From an archaeon (GTDB taxonomy: Archaea; Nanobdellota; Nanobdellia; Woesearchaeales; GW2011-AR9), in the NCBI GenBank assembly GCA_018670085.1, contig JABHRS010000005.1, positions 29,589-93,588 on the forward strand: DNA of 64,000 nt, read 5' to 3'. How positions within the stretch are numbered: position 1 is the stretch's first letter; the number at the start of each line of letters is the position of its first letter. The position numbers and the translations under genes are program-made. Positions 45,250 through 52,197 of this stretch are shown here, in pieces. Below the pieces are notes generated by a model. That model was given only the letters and a program-made list of their open reading frames with translations, did no database searches and had not been told where the DNA came from.

Positions 45250-45251
45250 CG
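45235..45251. other. att core: 17-bp copy of the tRNA-Glu 3' end
   Basis: AAAAAGCGCCCCGGCCG, identical to 49742-49758 at the 3' end of tRNA-Glu and in the same orientation. It sits exactly between int(C) and repeat R3. Confidence 0.8.
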
Positions 45252-45350
45252 TATTCTGACCGTAACAGGTGACTTCTTAGGGGCTCAGTTCTTAGCTAGC
45301 CTCCTTGTTGATTGTAATGTTGTTTTGATATTTATTTCTTTGCTTGTTTC
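45247..45350. repeat. Dispersed repeat R, copy R3
   Basis: Starts with the last four bases of the att core and then follows R2 for 42 identical bp in total; the middle GTTCTTAGC replaces GTAACGTTCGTTGC. It continues into the 3' end of the next TrmB gene. Confidence 0.85.
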
Positions 45351-46090
45351 CACGGATCTTCCCAAAAATAATGGAAATACTTCATGAATGAGTCCTTAAT
45401 ATCTTTTGACTCTAACACAAAAGCAAAAGATTTCTCTGACCACAATATTTGTGCAACTTTATTCCCAAAGATGAGAATTACCATCGGTGAAGACATGTTC
45501 TTTGGGAGAGAACAATGTTTATAGTAATTTTTCCTATGTTTTTTGAGATCATTTGGTTCCAACCCTTCTAAAAATGTATTTGCATCAACCAAATCATGCA
45601 GTACATGTTTCTTCTCTACTCGTCGTTGCATCCAATGTTTAAACCAATATTTTAATGGCGTAGACTCAACACCAGAGTTTCCACCAATCCAATATGATTC
45701 TTTGTACTCCAAAGCTTCATTCATCAATGCTTTTAATGCTTCATTTCCACGATAAACTTCTGCCCTTATTTCAGGTTTAGAAAAATTGAACAAATCTTTC
45801 ATCTCTGGAATTTGTTTCTTAAGAGATATTAATGAGTCTTGTTTCTTCTTAATCTCTTCAAGAACTTTATTAGGGTGAGAACACTGATACGTCTTCTTCC
45901 CCTTCTCTATAGTATATGTTACTAGACCCTTCTCAATTAACTTGTTTAATATGTCATAAATATTTCTTCTCTCGATTCCAGTCTTTTCTTGTATTTTATT
46001 CAATGTTGAGATGCCTAACTCTAAGGTGGCAGTGTATACTCTGATCTCTCCTTGTGATAGACCAATTTCCTTCAGATTTTTCAAATCCAT
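45332..46090 (-). CDS. TrmB-family transcriptional regulator (3)
   Basis: 252 residues. LSQGEIRVYTATLELGISTL and TGIERRNIYDILNKLIEKGLVT form the winged helix; coiled linker about 75-105; sensor domain ends DPWKQAKK. Its 3' end is nearly the same, at the DNA level, as that of TrmB (1), so the two share a recent ancestor. Confidence 0.85.
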   Translation of the reverse strand: MDLKNLKEIGLSQGEIRVYTATLELGISTLNKIQEKTGIERRNIYDILNKLIEKGLVTYTIEKGKKTYQCSHPNKVLEEIKKKQDSLISLKKQIPEMKDLFNFSKPEIRAEVYRGNEALKALMNEALEYKESYWIGGNSGVESTPLKYWFKHWMQRRVEKKHVLHDLVDANTFLEGLEPNDLKKHRKNYYKHCSLPKNMSSPMVILIFGNKVAQILWSEKSFAFVLESKDIKDSFMKYFHYFWEDPWKQAKK

Positions 46091-46178
46091 ATGAAGATAA
46101 AAACTTTGGGCTTTATTAAATTTATGGCGTTGAACAATACCACAATACTTTAAATAATAACTAAGGAGTTACTACTAT

Positions 46179-46790
46179 ATGATAAAGACAAAACCAAGTA
46201 GAACGCCAATAATGGTAACATTAATTGCAGGAGCAGCACTAGCAAATACTGCAGATGCTGGAACAGTTGAGTTAATGGCAGGCAATGGGAGCACAACCCT
46301 GGACATTCAGATGCCAGGAAAACTTGCAGAAAAAATAGGGTACTTTTCAAGAACCAGATTCACAAAGGACTATGATGGTGATGTTAGCGCTTTTGGTGCA
46401 GTTGACTTAACTTATTCAATAGGAAGCAATGTAGATTTGTTGTTGGAAACTCAGTTTGCGCAAGGACTTGGAGTTGTACCAAGACCAGGAGTCCAGTATA
46501 TCAAAACCAGTGGAGATCTAACTGTTGTTGGGTTACTAACTGGAAGCCACAACCTAGACTTGGAACCACACTTAGTTGTGAGATATGATCGTGAATTAAA
46601 TGAAAGATTTGGACTTATGGGGCAAGTTGAACTTCTAACAAACTTTGGAATTGATGGACACAATTTTAGTCTTCAACGTTTACGAGCTGGTGCCTCGCAC
46701 GATGGTTACACACTAGGTGTTGCTTCCGACTTCATTGAATCTGAAAACTTTGGCTACAATGTTGGTGGTTTTTTAGAGAAGGGGTTCTAA
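46179..46790 (+). CDS. Signal-peptide beta-barrel-like (outer-membrane-type) protein
   Basis: 203 residues. Signal peptide with AAALANTADA-type end; the mature protein consists of alternating strands (KIGYFSRTRFTKDY, GAVDLTYSIGSNVDLLLETQFA, LEPHLVVRYDRELNERFGLMG, GFGYNVGGFLEKGF-like end) and finishes with Phe. This is the typical make-up of an 8-12-strand bacterial outer-membrane barrel. In a presumed archaeon it suggests transfer or an unusual surface barrel. AGGAG ribosome site at 46164-46168. First of a three-gene operon with 2-bp gaps. Confidence 0.6.
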   Translation: MIKTKPSRTPIMVTLIAGAALANTADAGTVELMAGNGSTTLDIQMPGKLAEKIGYFSRTRFTKDYDGDVSAFGAVDLTYSIGSNVDLLLETQFAQGLGVVPRPGVQYIKTSGDLTVVGLLTGSHNLDLEPHLVVRYDRELNERFGLMGQVELLTNFGIDGHNFSLQRLRAGASHDGYTLGVASDFIESENFGYNVGGFLEKGF

Positions 46791-46792
46791 AG

Positions 46793-47191
46793 ATGAAAAC
46801 AATAGATGAAATGATGAGATATGTGAGAAAACATGCAGAGAGTGATATTGCTGAAAACAAAGTTAAAACTGGCAAAGATTATTCTCCAGCTGTTGGATGG
46901 TTACTTGAAAAAATTGCAATGACTTCCATGGATCACGATGGACTTGTTGGAATATTCTTTCATGATGTTCCAAGACTCACAGAAAGGATTAAGAGATTTG
47001 GAAATGGAGATGAAGTTTATTTTGGTGAAACAATGAAGTCTGCCAGAGCAATGAGTTTGTACTGTGGAAGAAAAAGCATACAAGAAGTACAAGAATTGAA
47101 AAAGGAAATTGACAGATATGGTCGTTCACTGCAGACCATTGATGGACAGTTGTACAGTCATTTGGACCCAATAGAACCAGGAGCATTCTAA
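46793..47191 (+). CDS. Hypothetical protein
   Basis: 132 residues, helical, soluble. Two bp after the barrel gene and two bp before the methyltransferase, so surely co-expressed. No family recognised. Confidence 0.6.
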   Translation: MKTIDEMMRYVRKHAESDIAENKVKTGKDYSPAVGWLLEKIAMTSMDHDGLVGIFFHDVPRLTERIKRFGNGDEVYFGETMKSARAMSLYCGRKSIQEVQELKKEIDRYGRSLQTIDGQLYSHLDPIEPGAF

Positions 47192-47193
47192 GA

Positions 47194-48156
47194 ATGAATC
47201 CTTCTGCTACACGTTATTCAAAAGATCCGAGAATGTATGATACTCATGTAGAGTTGGATCTGCCTGGTTTAGTTTCTCCAGTTAAATTGAGAGTAGATCC
47301 AATCAATAGAAAAAGCACAGACAATGTTATGCCAATCTTCTGGGAAGAGCAAGCATTCACCTGGCAGTTTACATCACCATACGTTCGCCAAGCATTGCAA
47401 GAAAGTAAAGGAGAGACTGACTTTTTAGATCTTGGCTGCGGTTCAGGAGTTTTTTCATTACTTATGTTAAAGCAATTTGGAAGCAATAGCAAGGTAATTG
47501 CAGTAGATAAGAACCCACGGGCAGTTAGAACTGCAATCTATAATACAACATTGAACTATGACAATGAAGTTTGCTTAAAAGAAGCACTGGGTATATCAGG
47601 ACCAGGTGGTATAGACTTTCGTGTTGCAGAATTTCCTTACGTAAATATACCAAAGGAGAGCGTAAAAGTTATTGGAATTTATCCACCATACCACATTTAT
47701 CCACCCCTCTTGGATCCTTTTCAGAAAAGCTTACCATTACATGCAAGAGGAGGTAATTTTGGGCAAACTGAATTTCGTGACCAATTACGTTCAACTAATT
47801 GCTACCTAGCAAATAAAGGAATTTTATTCTTTAATCAAATGTGTCTTGGTGATGAACAAGGACCAGCATATCTTCATTATATACATGACCTTTTTGGAGA
47901 CGCTTCTTTAACATACACAAATGTACTCCCTAGAATTAGAACAAGTGATTTTCTAAACGGAGTGTATGAAGGAATGTCTAGAAAATGGATTGATGAAGTT
48001 TCCAATGTATTCCCTTATTTATATTATACTGTTGGCATTCTCAATAAAGATGGCGCTTATGGGATCAAAGAAGTTCCACATGATATTGACCTGAGAGGCA
48101 GAACTTGGAGTGATAGAGTTGAATTACATAGAGAGATAACAAAGCATGCGTTATGA
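47194..48156 (+). CDS. Class I SAM-dependent methyltransferase
   Basis: 320 residues. FLDLGCGSGVFSLLML is motif I, VIAVDKNPRAVRTA motif II, and VIGIYPPYHIYPP is an N/D-PPY-like motif IV as in HemK/RlmA-type N-methyltransferases. The N-terminal 70 residues and C-terminal 100 are specific to this protein. A modified target among the operon partners or rRNA/protein side chains is possible. Convergent with TrmB (4), 1 bp apart. Confidence 0.85.
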   Translation: MNPSATRYSKDPRMYDTHVELDLPGLVSPVKLRVDPINRKSTDNVMPIFWEEQAFTWQFTSPYVRQALQESKGETDFLDLGCGSGVFSLLMLKQFGSNSKVIAVDKNPRAVRTAIYNTTLNYDNEVCLKEALGISGPGGIDFRVAEFPYVNIPKESVKVIGIYPPYHIYPPLLDPFQKSLPLHARGGNFGQTEFRDQLRSTNCYLANKGILFFNQMCLGDEQGPAYLHYIHDLFGDASLTYTNVLPRIRTSDFLNGVYEGMSRKWIDEVSNVFPYLYYTVGILNKDGAYGIKEVPHDIDLRGRTWSDRVELHREITKHAL

Positions 48157-48157
48157 G

Positions 48158-48880
48158 TTATTTCTTTGCTTCTTTCCAAAGCATTTCAAATTGTTTCTTC
48201 TGCGCTTTAGCAAGTGTTTGATTTCGGATCGTAATAACTGAAAGTGGATCTCGAATAACAATTGCAACATTGTCCCCATATACAATTGTGTGCAGTGGAC
48301 CAAGATGTTCTTCTGGTAGAAACCTGTACTTGGCATGAGGAGTATCGTAGACAAAATCACTTTCTTTTTGTGCAATTGCTTTCCATTTGATTTTCAGCTT
48401 TTTTTCTTTTGCAATATGATTTGCAGTGATAATTGGAAACTGTTCTTCCCACCATGTTTCATCCACACCAATGCACACATAATTTTGATTAGTTCGAAGA
48501 ATGTCTGCCATGAAAGACTTTATTGATTCTCTTCCACGTGCAACTTCAACATTTAGATCCTCTGGCTCAGATTGATATTCTTTTTCCATTTGAAATTTAA
48601 CAGAATCCAGAAGAGATTGTTGTTCATCAATTAACTCTTGAAACTTTGAAGGAGGAGTTGGGATGTAGTACTTACAATTTCCTTCACTTACATAACTCAC
48701 AAGTCCTCTGTTGATTAATTGTTCCAAGAAATCATATATGCCAGTTCTATGAAGCTGAGTTTTAGTTTTGATGTCTCTTACTGAACTCTTTCCATTCTTT
48801 AGAAGAGCAAGGTACACAGTGGCTTCGCCTTGCTTGAGCCCAAGCTTTCCAAGTACTTCCATTATGTTTGCATTTGACAA
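48158..48880 (-). CDS. TrmB-family transcriptional regulator (4)
   Basis: 240 residues. LKQGEATVYLALLKNGKSSV and TQLHRTGIYDFLEQLINRGLVS form the winged helix; coiled linker and sensor domain follow; ends LWKEAKK. The GTCACT/AGTGAC inverted repeat at 48884-48897 lies directly before its start and probably is its operator. Confidence 0.85.
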   Translation of the reverse strand: MSNANIMEVLGKLGLKQGEATVYLALLKNGKSSVRDIKTKTQLHRTGIYDFLEQLINRGLVSYVSEGNCKYYIPTPPSKFQELIDEQQSLLDSVKFQMEKEYQSEPEDLNVEVARGRESIKSFMADILRTNQNYVCIGVDETWWEEQFPIITANHIAKEKKLKIKWKAIAQKESDFVYDTPHAKYRFLPEEHLGPLHTIVYGDNVAIVIRDPLSVITIRNQTLAKAQKKQFEMLWKEAKK

Positions 48881-48883
48881 GTA

Positions 48884-48897
48884 GTCACTTTAGTGAC
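48884..48897. promoter_or_regulatory. Inverted repeat GTCACT-TT-AGTGAC at the TrmB (4) start
   Basis: Perfect 6-bp arms with 2-bp spacer, between the divergent TrmB (4) gene and the 48936 gene, close to the TATA box at 48904-48913. Minus-strand TTGTCACTAAA is shared with the repeat at 8361-8376. Confidence 0.5.
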
Positions 48898-48935
48898 AAC
48901 TACAATATATAAACTTATTGCTTTCTTCAACACTT

Positions 48936-49394
48936 ATGATTAGAAAAACAGAGAAACTATTAGAGCAAGCTTCACTCGGAGTTGTGGGAATTTGTCTAGT
49001 AGGTACCTTGGCAGGATTCGTCAAATATGAAACTTCCTTCACTAGAGAGCTTCTTCAAATAAATCAATCTGGTGAAAACCCAGCATGTACCAAAAGTATC
49101 TATCGAGCAGTAGATCGCACTAAACCAGTTGAACCATTGTATCGAGTCTTTAGAAGAGATGATGAGATTATTTTTCGACAAATAGGATATAATTGTGCTC
49201 TATCCCCATCAATTCTTGCAGCCAATATTAGAGGTACTCTTGAAGGTGGAATCGATGATTGTATTGTTCAGCGTGCACCAGCAAGAGGAATTGGTGCGTA
49301 CTCTGTCTGTAGAGGACAACCAACGTTTGATAGATATGAAAGAAGATTTGATAGTTTAGTAGTAGAGTATAAGGAACAGAATCTGGGTTCATAA
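48936..49394 (+). CDS. Membrane-anchored hypothetical protein
   Basis: 152 residues from ATG 48936, which is 23 bp after a TATA box (AATATATAAAC). An N-terminal hydrophobic helix (about 14-33) and a Cys- and Arg-rich remainder; four Cys may form disulfides. No family recognised. Probably regulated by TrmB (4). Confidence 0.55.
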   Translation: MIRKTEKLLEQASLGVVGICLVGTLAGFVKYETSFTRELLQINQSGENPACTKSIYRAVDRTKPVEPLYRVFRRDDEIIFRQIGYNCALSPSILAANIRGTLEGGIDDCIVQRAPARGIGAYSVCRGQPTFDRYERRFDSLVVEYKEQNLGS

Positions 49395-49446
49395 CTTTTT
49401 GATAGATACTTCACTCTGGACAAAAGTCCCACATGAACTGAAAGAA

Positions 49447-49734
49447 TTAGAGCAGGCCAGTAACTTTGTATCTTTGATCATACTTATACATGCCATACAA
49501 CTCATAAACAGTCGCCACGATAATAAGTATTCTAAAAAACCAAATTCCCAACAGAATAGCCATATAAAACTTATTAGTTGGTTGTAAATCCATTGATACG
49601 AGATCCACTATCCTTTCGTAAATATTTATCTTTGAAGGAACAACATTAGTTAACCCAAATAAAAATAAAAGAAATTTTATTATTAGATTTTTTTCTGATT
49701 TTTTCATTCTCTTCTCTAAAATAGGGCTTAGCAC
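49447..49734 (-). CDS. Small membrane protein
   Basis: 95 residues with hydrophobic helices near 18-33 and 58-80. It lies immediately next to the tRNA end, at the border of unit B. The region does not encode an integrase N-terminal fragment. No family recognised. Confidence 0.5.
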   Translation of the reverse strand: MLSPILEKRMKKSEKNLIIKFLLFLFGLTNVVPSKINIYERIVDLVSMDLQPTNKFYMAILLGIWFFRILIIVATVYELYGMYKYDQRYKVTGLL

Positions 49735-49741
49735 TTGAGAG

Positions 49742-49758
49742 AAAAAGCGCCCCGGCCG
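49742..49758. other. att core at the tRNA-Glu 3' end
   Basis: AAAAAGCGCCCCGGCCG overlaps the last ten bases of the tRNA (acceptor and T-stem side) and the flanking T-run of the minus strand. It is the intact member of the direct repeat whose other copy is at 45235. Confidence 0.8.
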
Positions 49759-49782
49759 GGATTTGAACCCGGGTCGCTGCCT

Positions 49783-49806
49783 ATCTTCCCATTTCGAATG
49801 AAAAGT
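49783..49806 (-). other. Canonical tRNA intron after position 37 (24 nt)
   Basis: Anticodon-loop CUUU (32-35) pairs with intron GAAG to give the 4-bp central helix; flanking 3-nt bulges are CGA and AUA. Cutting after the second base of each bulge removes exactly 24 nt, the archaeal bulge-helix-bulge rule. Confidence 0.8.
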
Positions 49807-49831
49807 CGAAAGGGCAGTATGATAGTCCGGG

Positions 49832-49853
49832 CTGTGCCAGTATTAATTACTGT
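49832..49853 (-). other. Non-canonical D-loop intron after position 15 (22 nt)
   Basis: Exon GUGU (10-13) pairs with intron GCAC (one G-U pair); 3-nt bulges are AGA and AGC; the intron has its own CAGUA/UACUG hairpin; the outer stem is CCGG with CCGG. Cutting after base two of each bulge removes exactly 22 nt and leaves a normal D-loop with GG at 18-19. Confidence 0.7.
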
Positions 49854-49938
49854 CTACACCACCGGGGCATTGATTAGTAAGTTTTGATTAATTTGATTAT
49901 TGGTTGTATATAAAGATTTGCTAAATAAAAAAACAAGA

Positions 49939-50481
49939 TTAAAGTTTCAGATTCTCTTCTTCTTCAGGCTTACTATCATTCTCACGACGAATAACCTTCA
50001 CAGCATCCATACTAACAGTAATTGGGATAGGAACCGCAGCTTCAAGTAACTCAACTACAATTTCTTCCTTCTGCTTATTGATTCGAATAACTTTTGCATT
50101 CTCACGCTTAAACGGACCGGAAATAATCTCAACGATATCGCTCTTTCGAACATTCATCTCAACTTTAACCTGCTCAAGCATATGCTCAATCTCTGGATAA
50201 GGAATTTCTCCTGGTAAAATACCACGAGCATAAGGAACACCAGCTGAACCCATTTCAGCATCCATCCGAGTAGCTGCCTCAACAAAGATATAACCACGCA
50301 TTCCATGAGGTCTAATAACTGAAAGAACATTACTCTTATCCTTAGGAGAAGATAATTTACTGATCAAATAATCAATAACCTGATCTTCACGGTTAGCTGC
50401 AGTACGAAGAGCAAAAATATGGCTCTCAACAGCGTCATTAGTTGGGGTATTCTCTTCAGTTTGGTTTTCTGTGTCTGACAT
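49939..50481 (-). CDS. spt5: Transcription elongation factor Spt5 (NusG-like)
   Basis: 180 residues. NGN domain from about 24 (IFALRTAANREDQVIDYL, GMRGYIFVEA) and KOW domain near 110-145 (IVEIISGPFKRENAKVIRINKQK). A short acidic N-terminal extension (MSDTENQTEENTP) precedes the domain. Binds the RNA polymerase clamp with Spt4 for processivity. It follows secE by 13 bp, the usual archaeal secE-spt5 pair, but the ribosomal protein genes often found next are replaced here by tRNA-Glu. Confidence 0.93.
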   Translation of the reverse strand: MSDTENQTEENTPTNDAVESHIFALRTAANREDQVIDYLISKLSSPKDKSNVLSVIRPHGMRGYIFVEAATRMDAEMGSAGVPYARGILPGEIPYPEIEHMLEQVKVEMNVRKSDIVEIISGPFKRENAKVIRINKQKEEIVVELLEAAVPIPITVSMDAVKVIRRENDSKPEEEENLKL

Positions 50482-50494
50482 ATTATTTATCTCG

Positions 50495-50689
50495 CTAAAA
50501 TATAAGTTGTTTGATTATGAAAACTACGAACCCAGTAAGTCCAATTATCGCCATACCAATTCCTGTAACTTTTAATACCATAATGTACTCTTCCTTACCT
50601 GGTTTCTTGGTAATTCGAAGAACTCGAATGGTTTGCTTCAAAAATCGCTTTGCCTTTGCTGAAAAAGAGTTGCTGTCGCTAGTTTCCAT
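50495..50689 (-). CDS. secE: Protein translocase Sec61-gamma/SecE
   Basis: 64 residues. Amphipathic SAKAKRFLKQTIRVLRITKKP helix and one TM helix (about 40-62). Size and pattern are those of archaeal SecE, which clamps SecY. First gene of the secE-spt5 pair. Confidence 0.92.
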   Translation of the reverse strand: METSDSNSFSAKAKRFLKQTIRVLRITKKPGKEEYIMVLKVTGIGMAIIGLTGFVVFIIKQLIF

Positions 50690-50800
50690 TATTGTACTTA
50701 ATTTTGGCTTGTTTATTTATAAATGTTACTAAAATATTTTACAGATTTTAGAAGATTAAGAGTTAATTATGCTGTGTGATATGAATTTATTGTAAAAGAA

Positions 50801-51553
50801 TTACCATTTAGTATTTATTAAATGAGAACCTAAATGACGAGGGAGTTCATCTCTACCCAAAGTGCTTAATCCACGATATTCACTCTCTGAGACCACATAC
50901 ACAACAGGGAAAGATTCCTCAGATGATCTTCTACGAATGACATCAATTTTACTCATTTCATTTTTGAGGTACTGCAATGATTGTTCCACCCCAATACCCT
51001 CAGCATTTGTATCAACAACAAGAATCGGTGCTGCGCCTGAATGCATAGCTGATTGAAATGACAAATCATACCTAACATTATCTAAAACTTGCAAAATAGG
51101 ATGCCTTTCTTGAGAATAAGTTGCTGGATCAGAAATAACAGTAGCACCAGATAATCTTTGATAACCAGAAATTTCTCTGACAGGACCTTGGCCACACAAT
51201 TCAGTTGTTGCTGGAAACATAGTGAAACCAGAATCAGTTTTTATTGGTTCTTGAATTCGAAGCAGAACCGCTAACCCACTATGCCTTGCTAAATGTTCAA
51301 TCACAGCTGCTTTCTCGTCTGTACCTTGAGTTACAATTACTGCATACTTGCCACTGACTGCTTGCATCTTTAATTCAGCTATATCAGATACTGGCTCAGT
51401 TCCACCTTGAAATAAATGTTGATATCCTGCACCCAATAAATCAGTTAGCCTAGTAACGGACCTTAACTTTCGCTCTAAATCAAAACCAGTATTAGGTACT
51501 CTAGAATCGTTAGCTACAGTTGATACTTCTGGAAAACTAATTACATTACTCAT
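50801..51553 (-). CDS. Hypothetical protein, leaderless
   Basis: 250 residues from ATG 51553, chosen because a TATA box TTTATAAAA (51576-51584) lies about 25-31 bp upstream. Mixed alpha/beta with several strand-helix repeats (YAVIVTQGT, PVVYVVSES, APILVVDTNAEG) that resemble a Rossmann or P-loop-like sheet without a Walker A motif. Function unknown. Confidence 0.55.
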   Translation of the reverse strand: MSNVISFPEVSTVANDSRVPNTGFDLERKLRSVTRLTDLLGAGYQHLFQGGTEPVSDIAELKMQAVSGKYAVIVTQGTDEKAAVIEHLARHSGLAVLLRIQEPIKTDSGFTMFPATTELCGQGPVREISGYQRLSGATVISDPATYSQERHPILQVLDNVRYDLSFQSAMHSGAAPILVVDTNAEGIGVEQSLQYLKNEMSKIDVIRRRSSEESFPVVYVVSESEYRGLSTLGRDELPRHLGSHLINTKW

Positions 51554-51575
51554 ATGAGTCAAAGAGAAGCTTCTT

Positions 51576-51584
51576 TTATAAATG
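51576..51584 (-). promoter_or_regulatory. TATA box of the 50801-51553 gene
   Basis: TTTATAAAA on the minus strand, in position for a leaderless transcript starting at 51553. Confidence 0.5.
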
Positions 51585-51590
51585 AGTGGG

Positions 51591-52157
51591 TTACTCATCA
51601 CTAATTAGTGATAATTTTGCCTTCAGGTGATTTATTTTTTCCTGATCATAGTCAAACTTTGCCATATGGCTCTTGAATACTTTGTTACGAAAGTCATCAC
51701 GTTTTGTGAACTCAATAAACTCATCAAAAGACAATTCTTTCAGAGTTATTTTCTCACCATTATTTGCTGCAACTTCTTGAATTTGTGTGCAGCCTCTTGC
51801 GGCATAGAAATGAATATCCCAATCAATCCTACCTGGAATTTCTAAAGTGAAAATTAATTCCCAATCATCACTAGTTAATCCTGTCTCTTCTAAAAGTTCA
51901 CGTTTTGCTGCAACTAATGGTTCCTCATCACTCTCACTACATCCACCAACAAAAGTTGTAAACTCTTTTGTTCCTGGTTGCTCTTCGTGCGCCATGATGA
52001 TTTTGCCATCTTTAATTGGGATGACTTGCACACTAGGTTTTCTTTTGAGCATTTCAAATGTCTGGGTTGTTCCGTCAAACATCTTCTGATCATAGTGATA
52101 AACGTCGTAGAGAATTCCATTGAATACTTTATTTGCGTTTGAGGGGATCTTTGCCAT
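51591..52157 (-). CDS. Nudix hydrolase
   Basis: 188 residues from ATG 52157, which starts the conserved MAKIPSNANKVFNG strand; the longer frame reads into non-conserved residues. Nudix box GGCSESDEEPLVAAKRELLEETGL with the REx2EE core. N-terminal strand GILYDVYHYDQKMF is like ADP-ribose/NDP-sugar pyrophosphatases. Housekeeping hydrolysis of a nucleoside diphosphate derivative. Confidence 0.88.
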   Translation of the reverse strand: MAKIPSNANKVFNGILYDVYHYDQKMFDGTTQTFEMLKRKPSVQVIPIKDGKIIMAHEEQPGTKEFTTFVGGCSESDEEPLVAAKRELLEETGLTSDDWELIFTLEIPGRIDWDIHFYAARGCTQIQEVAANNGEKITLKELSFDEFIEFTKRDDFRNKVFKSHMAKFDYDQEKINHLKAKLSLISDE

Positions 52158-52197
52158 GTTAACAGATAGAGTTTTAGAAGTTAAAAATGTTGTGGTG

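Larger units (their letters stand above)
39512..45251. mobile_element. Putative integrative element unit A (R2 to att core)
   Basis: Starts with repeat R2, ends with the 17-bp copy of the tRNA-Glu 3' end at 45235-45251. Holds DUF2200, two TrmB-family regulators, an unknown protein, a dioxygenase, a dehydrogenase-like protein, two integrase-tail relics and the C-terminal part of an SSV-type integrase adjoining the core. Orientation of core and integrase fits an insertion at tRNA-Glu. Confidence 0.55.
45247..49758. mobile_element. Putative integrative element unit B (R3 to tRNA-Glu)
   Basis: Flanked by direct 17-bp copies of the tRNA-Glu end (45235-45251 and 49742-49758). Contains two TrmB regulators, a beta-barrel-like protein, a hypothetical protein, a methyltransferase and two small membrane proteins. 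No integrase is left inside, so it may have moved with help from another element. Confidence 0.6.
49748..49868 (-). tRNA. tRNA-Glu (UUC) with two introns
   Basis: Read on the minus strand. Acceptor GCCCCGG (49868-49862) pairs with CCGGGGC (49755-49749), discriminator G at 49748, CCA not encoded. T-arm CCGGG-TTCAAAT-CCCGG is perfect; anticodon stem CTGCC (49817-49813) pairs with GGCAG (49781-49777); anticodon TTC is at 49810-49808. Two extra segments, 22 nt in the D-loop and 24 nt after position 37, must be removed; the spliced tRNA is 75 nt. It lies 70 bp downstream of spt5 on the same strand and is the probable integration target of neighbouring elements. Confidence 0.93.

Noticed and set aside
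45249..45276. Integrase frame continuing into repeat R3 as true N-terminus
   Set aside because: A stop at 45277-45279 and the repeat nature of the DNA show that these residues come from fusion at the att core, not from the original gene.
49399..49587. Plus-strand 62-residue ORF
   Set aside because: Lies opposite the better-supported membrane protein at 49447-49734 and has no promoter or ribosome site.
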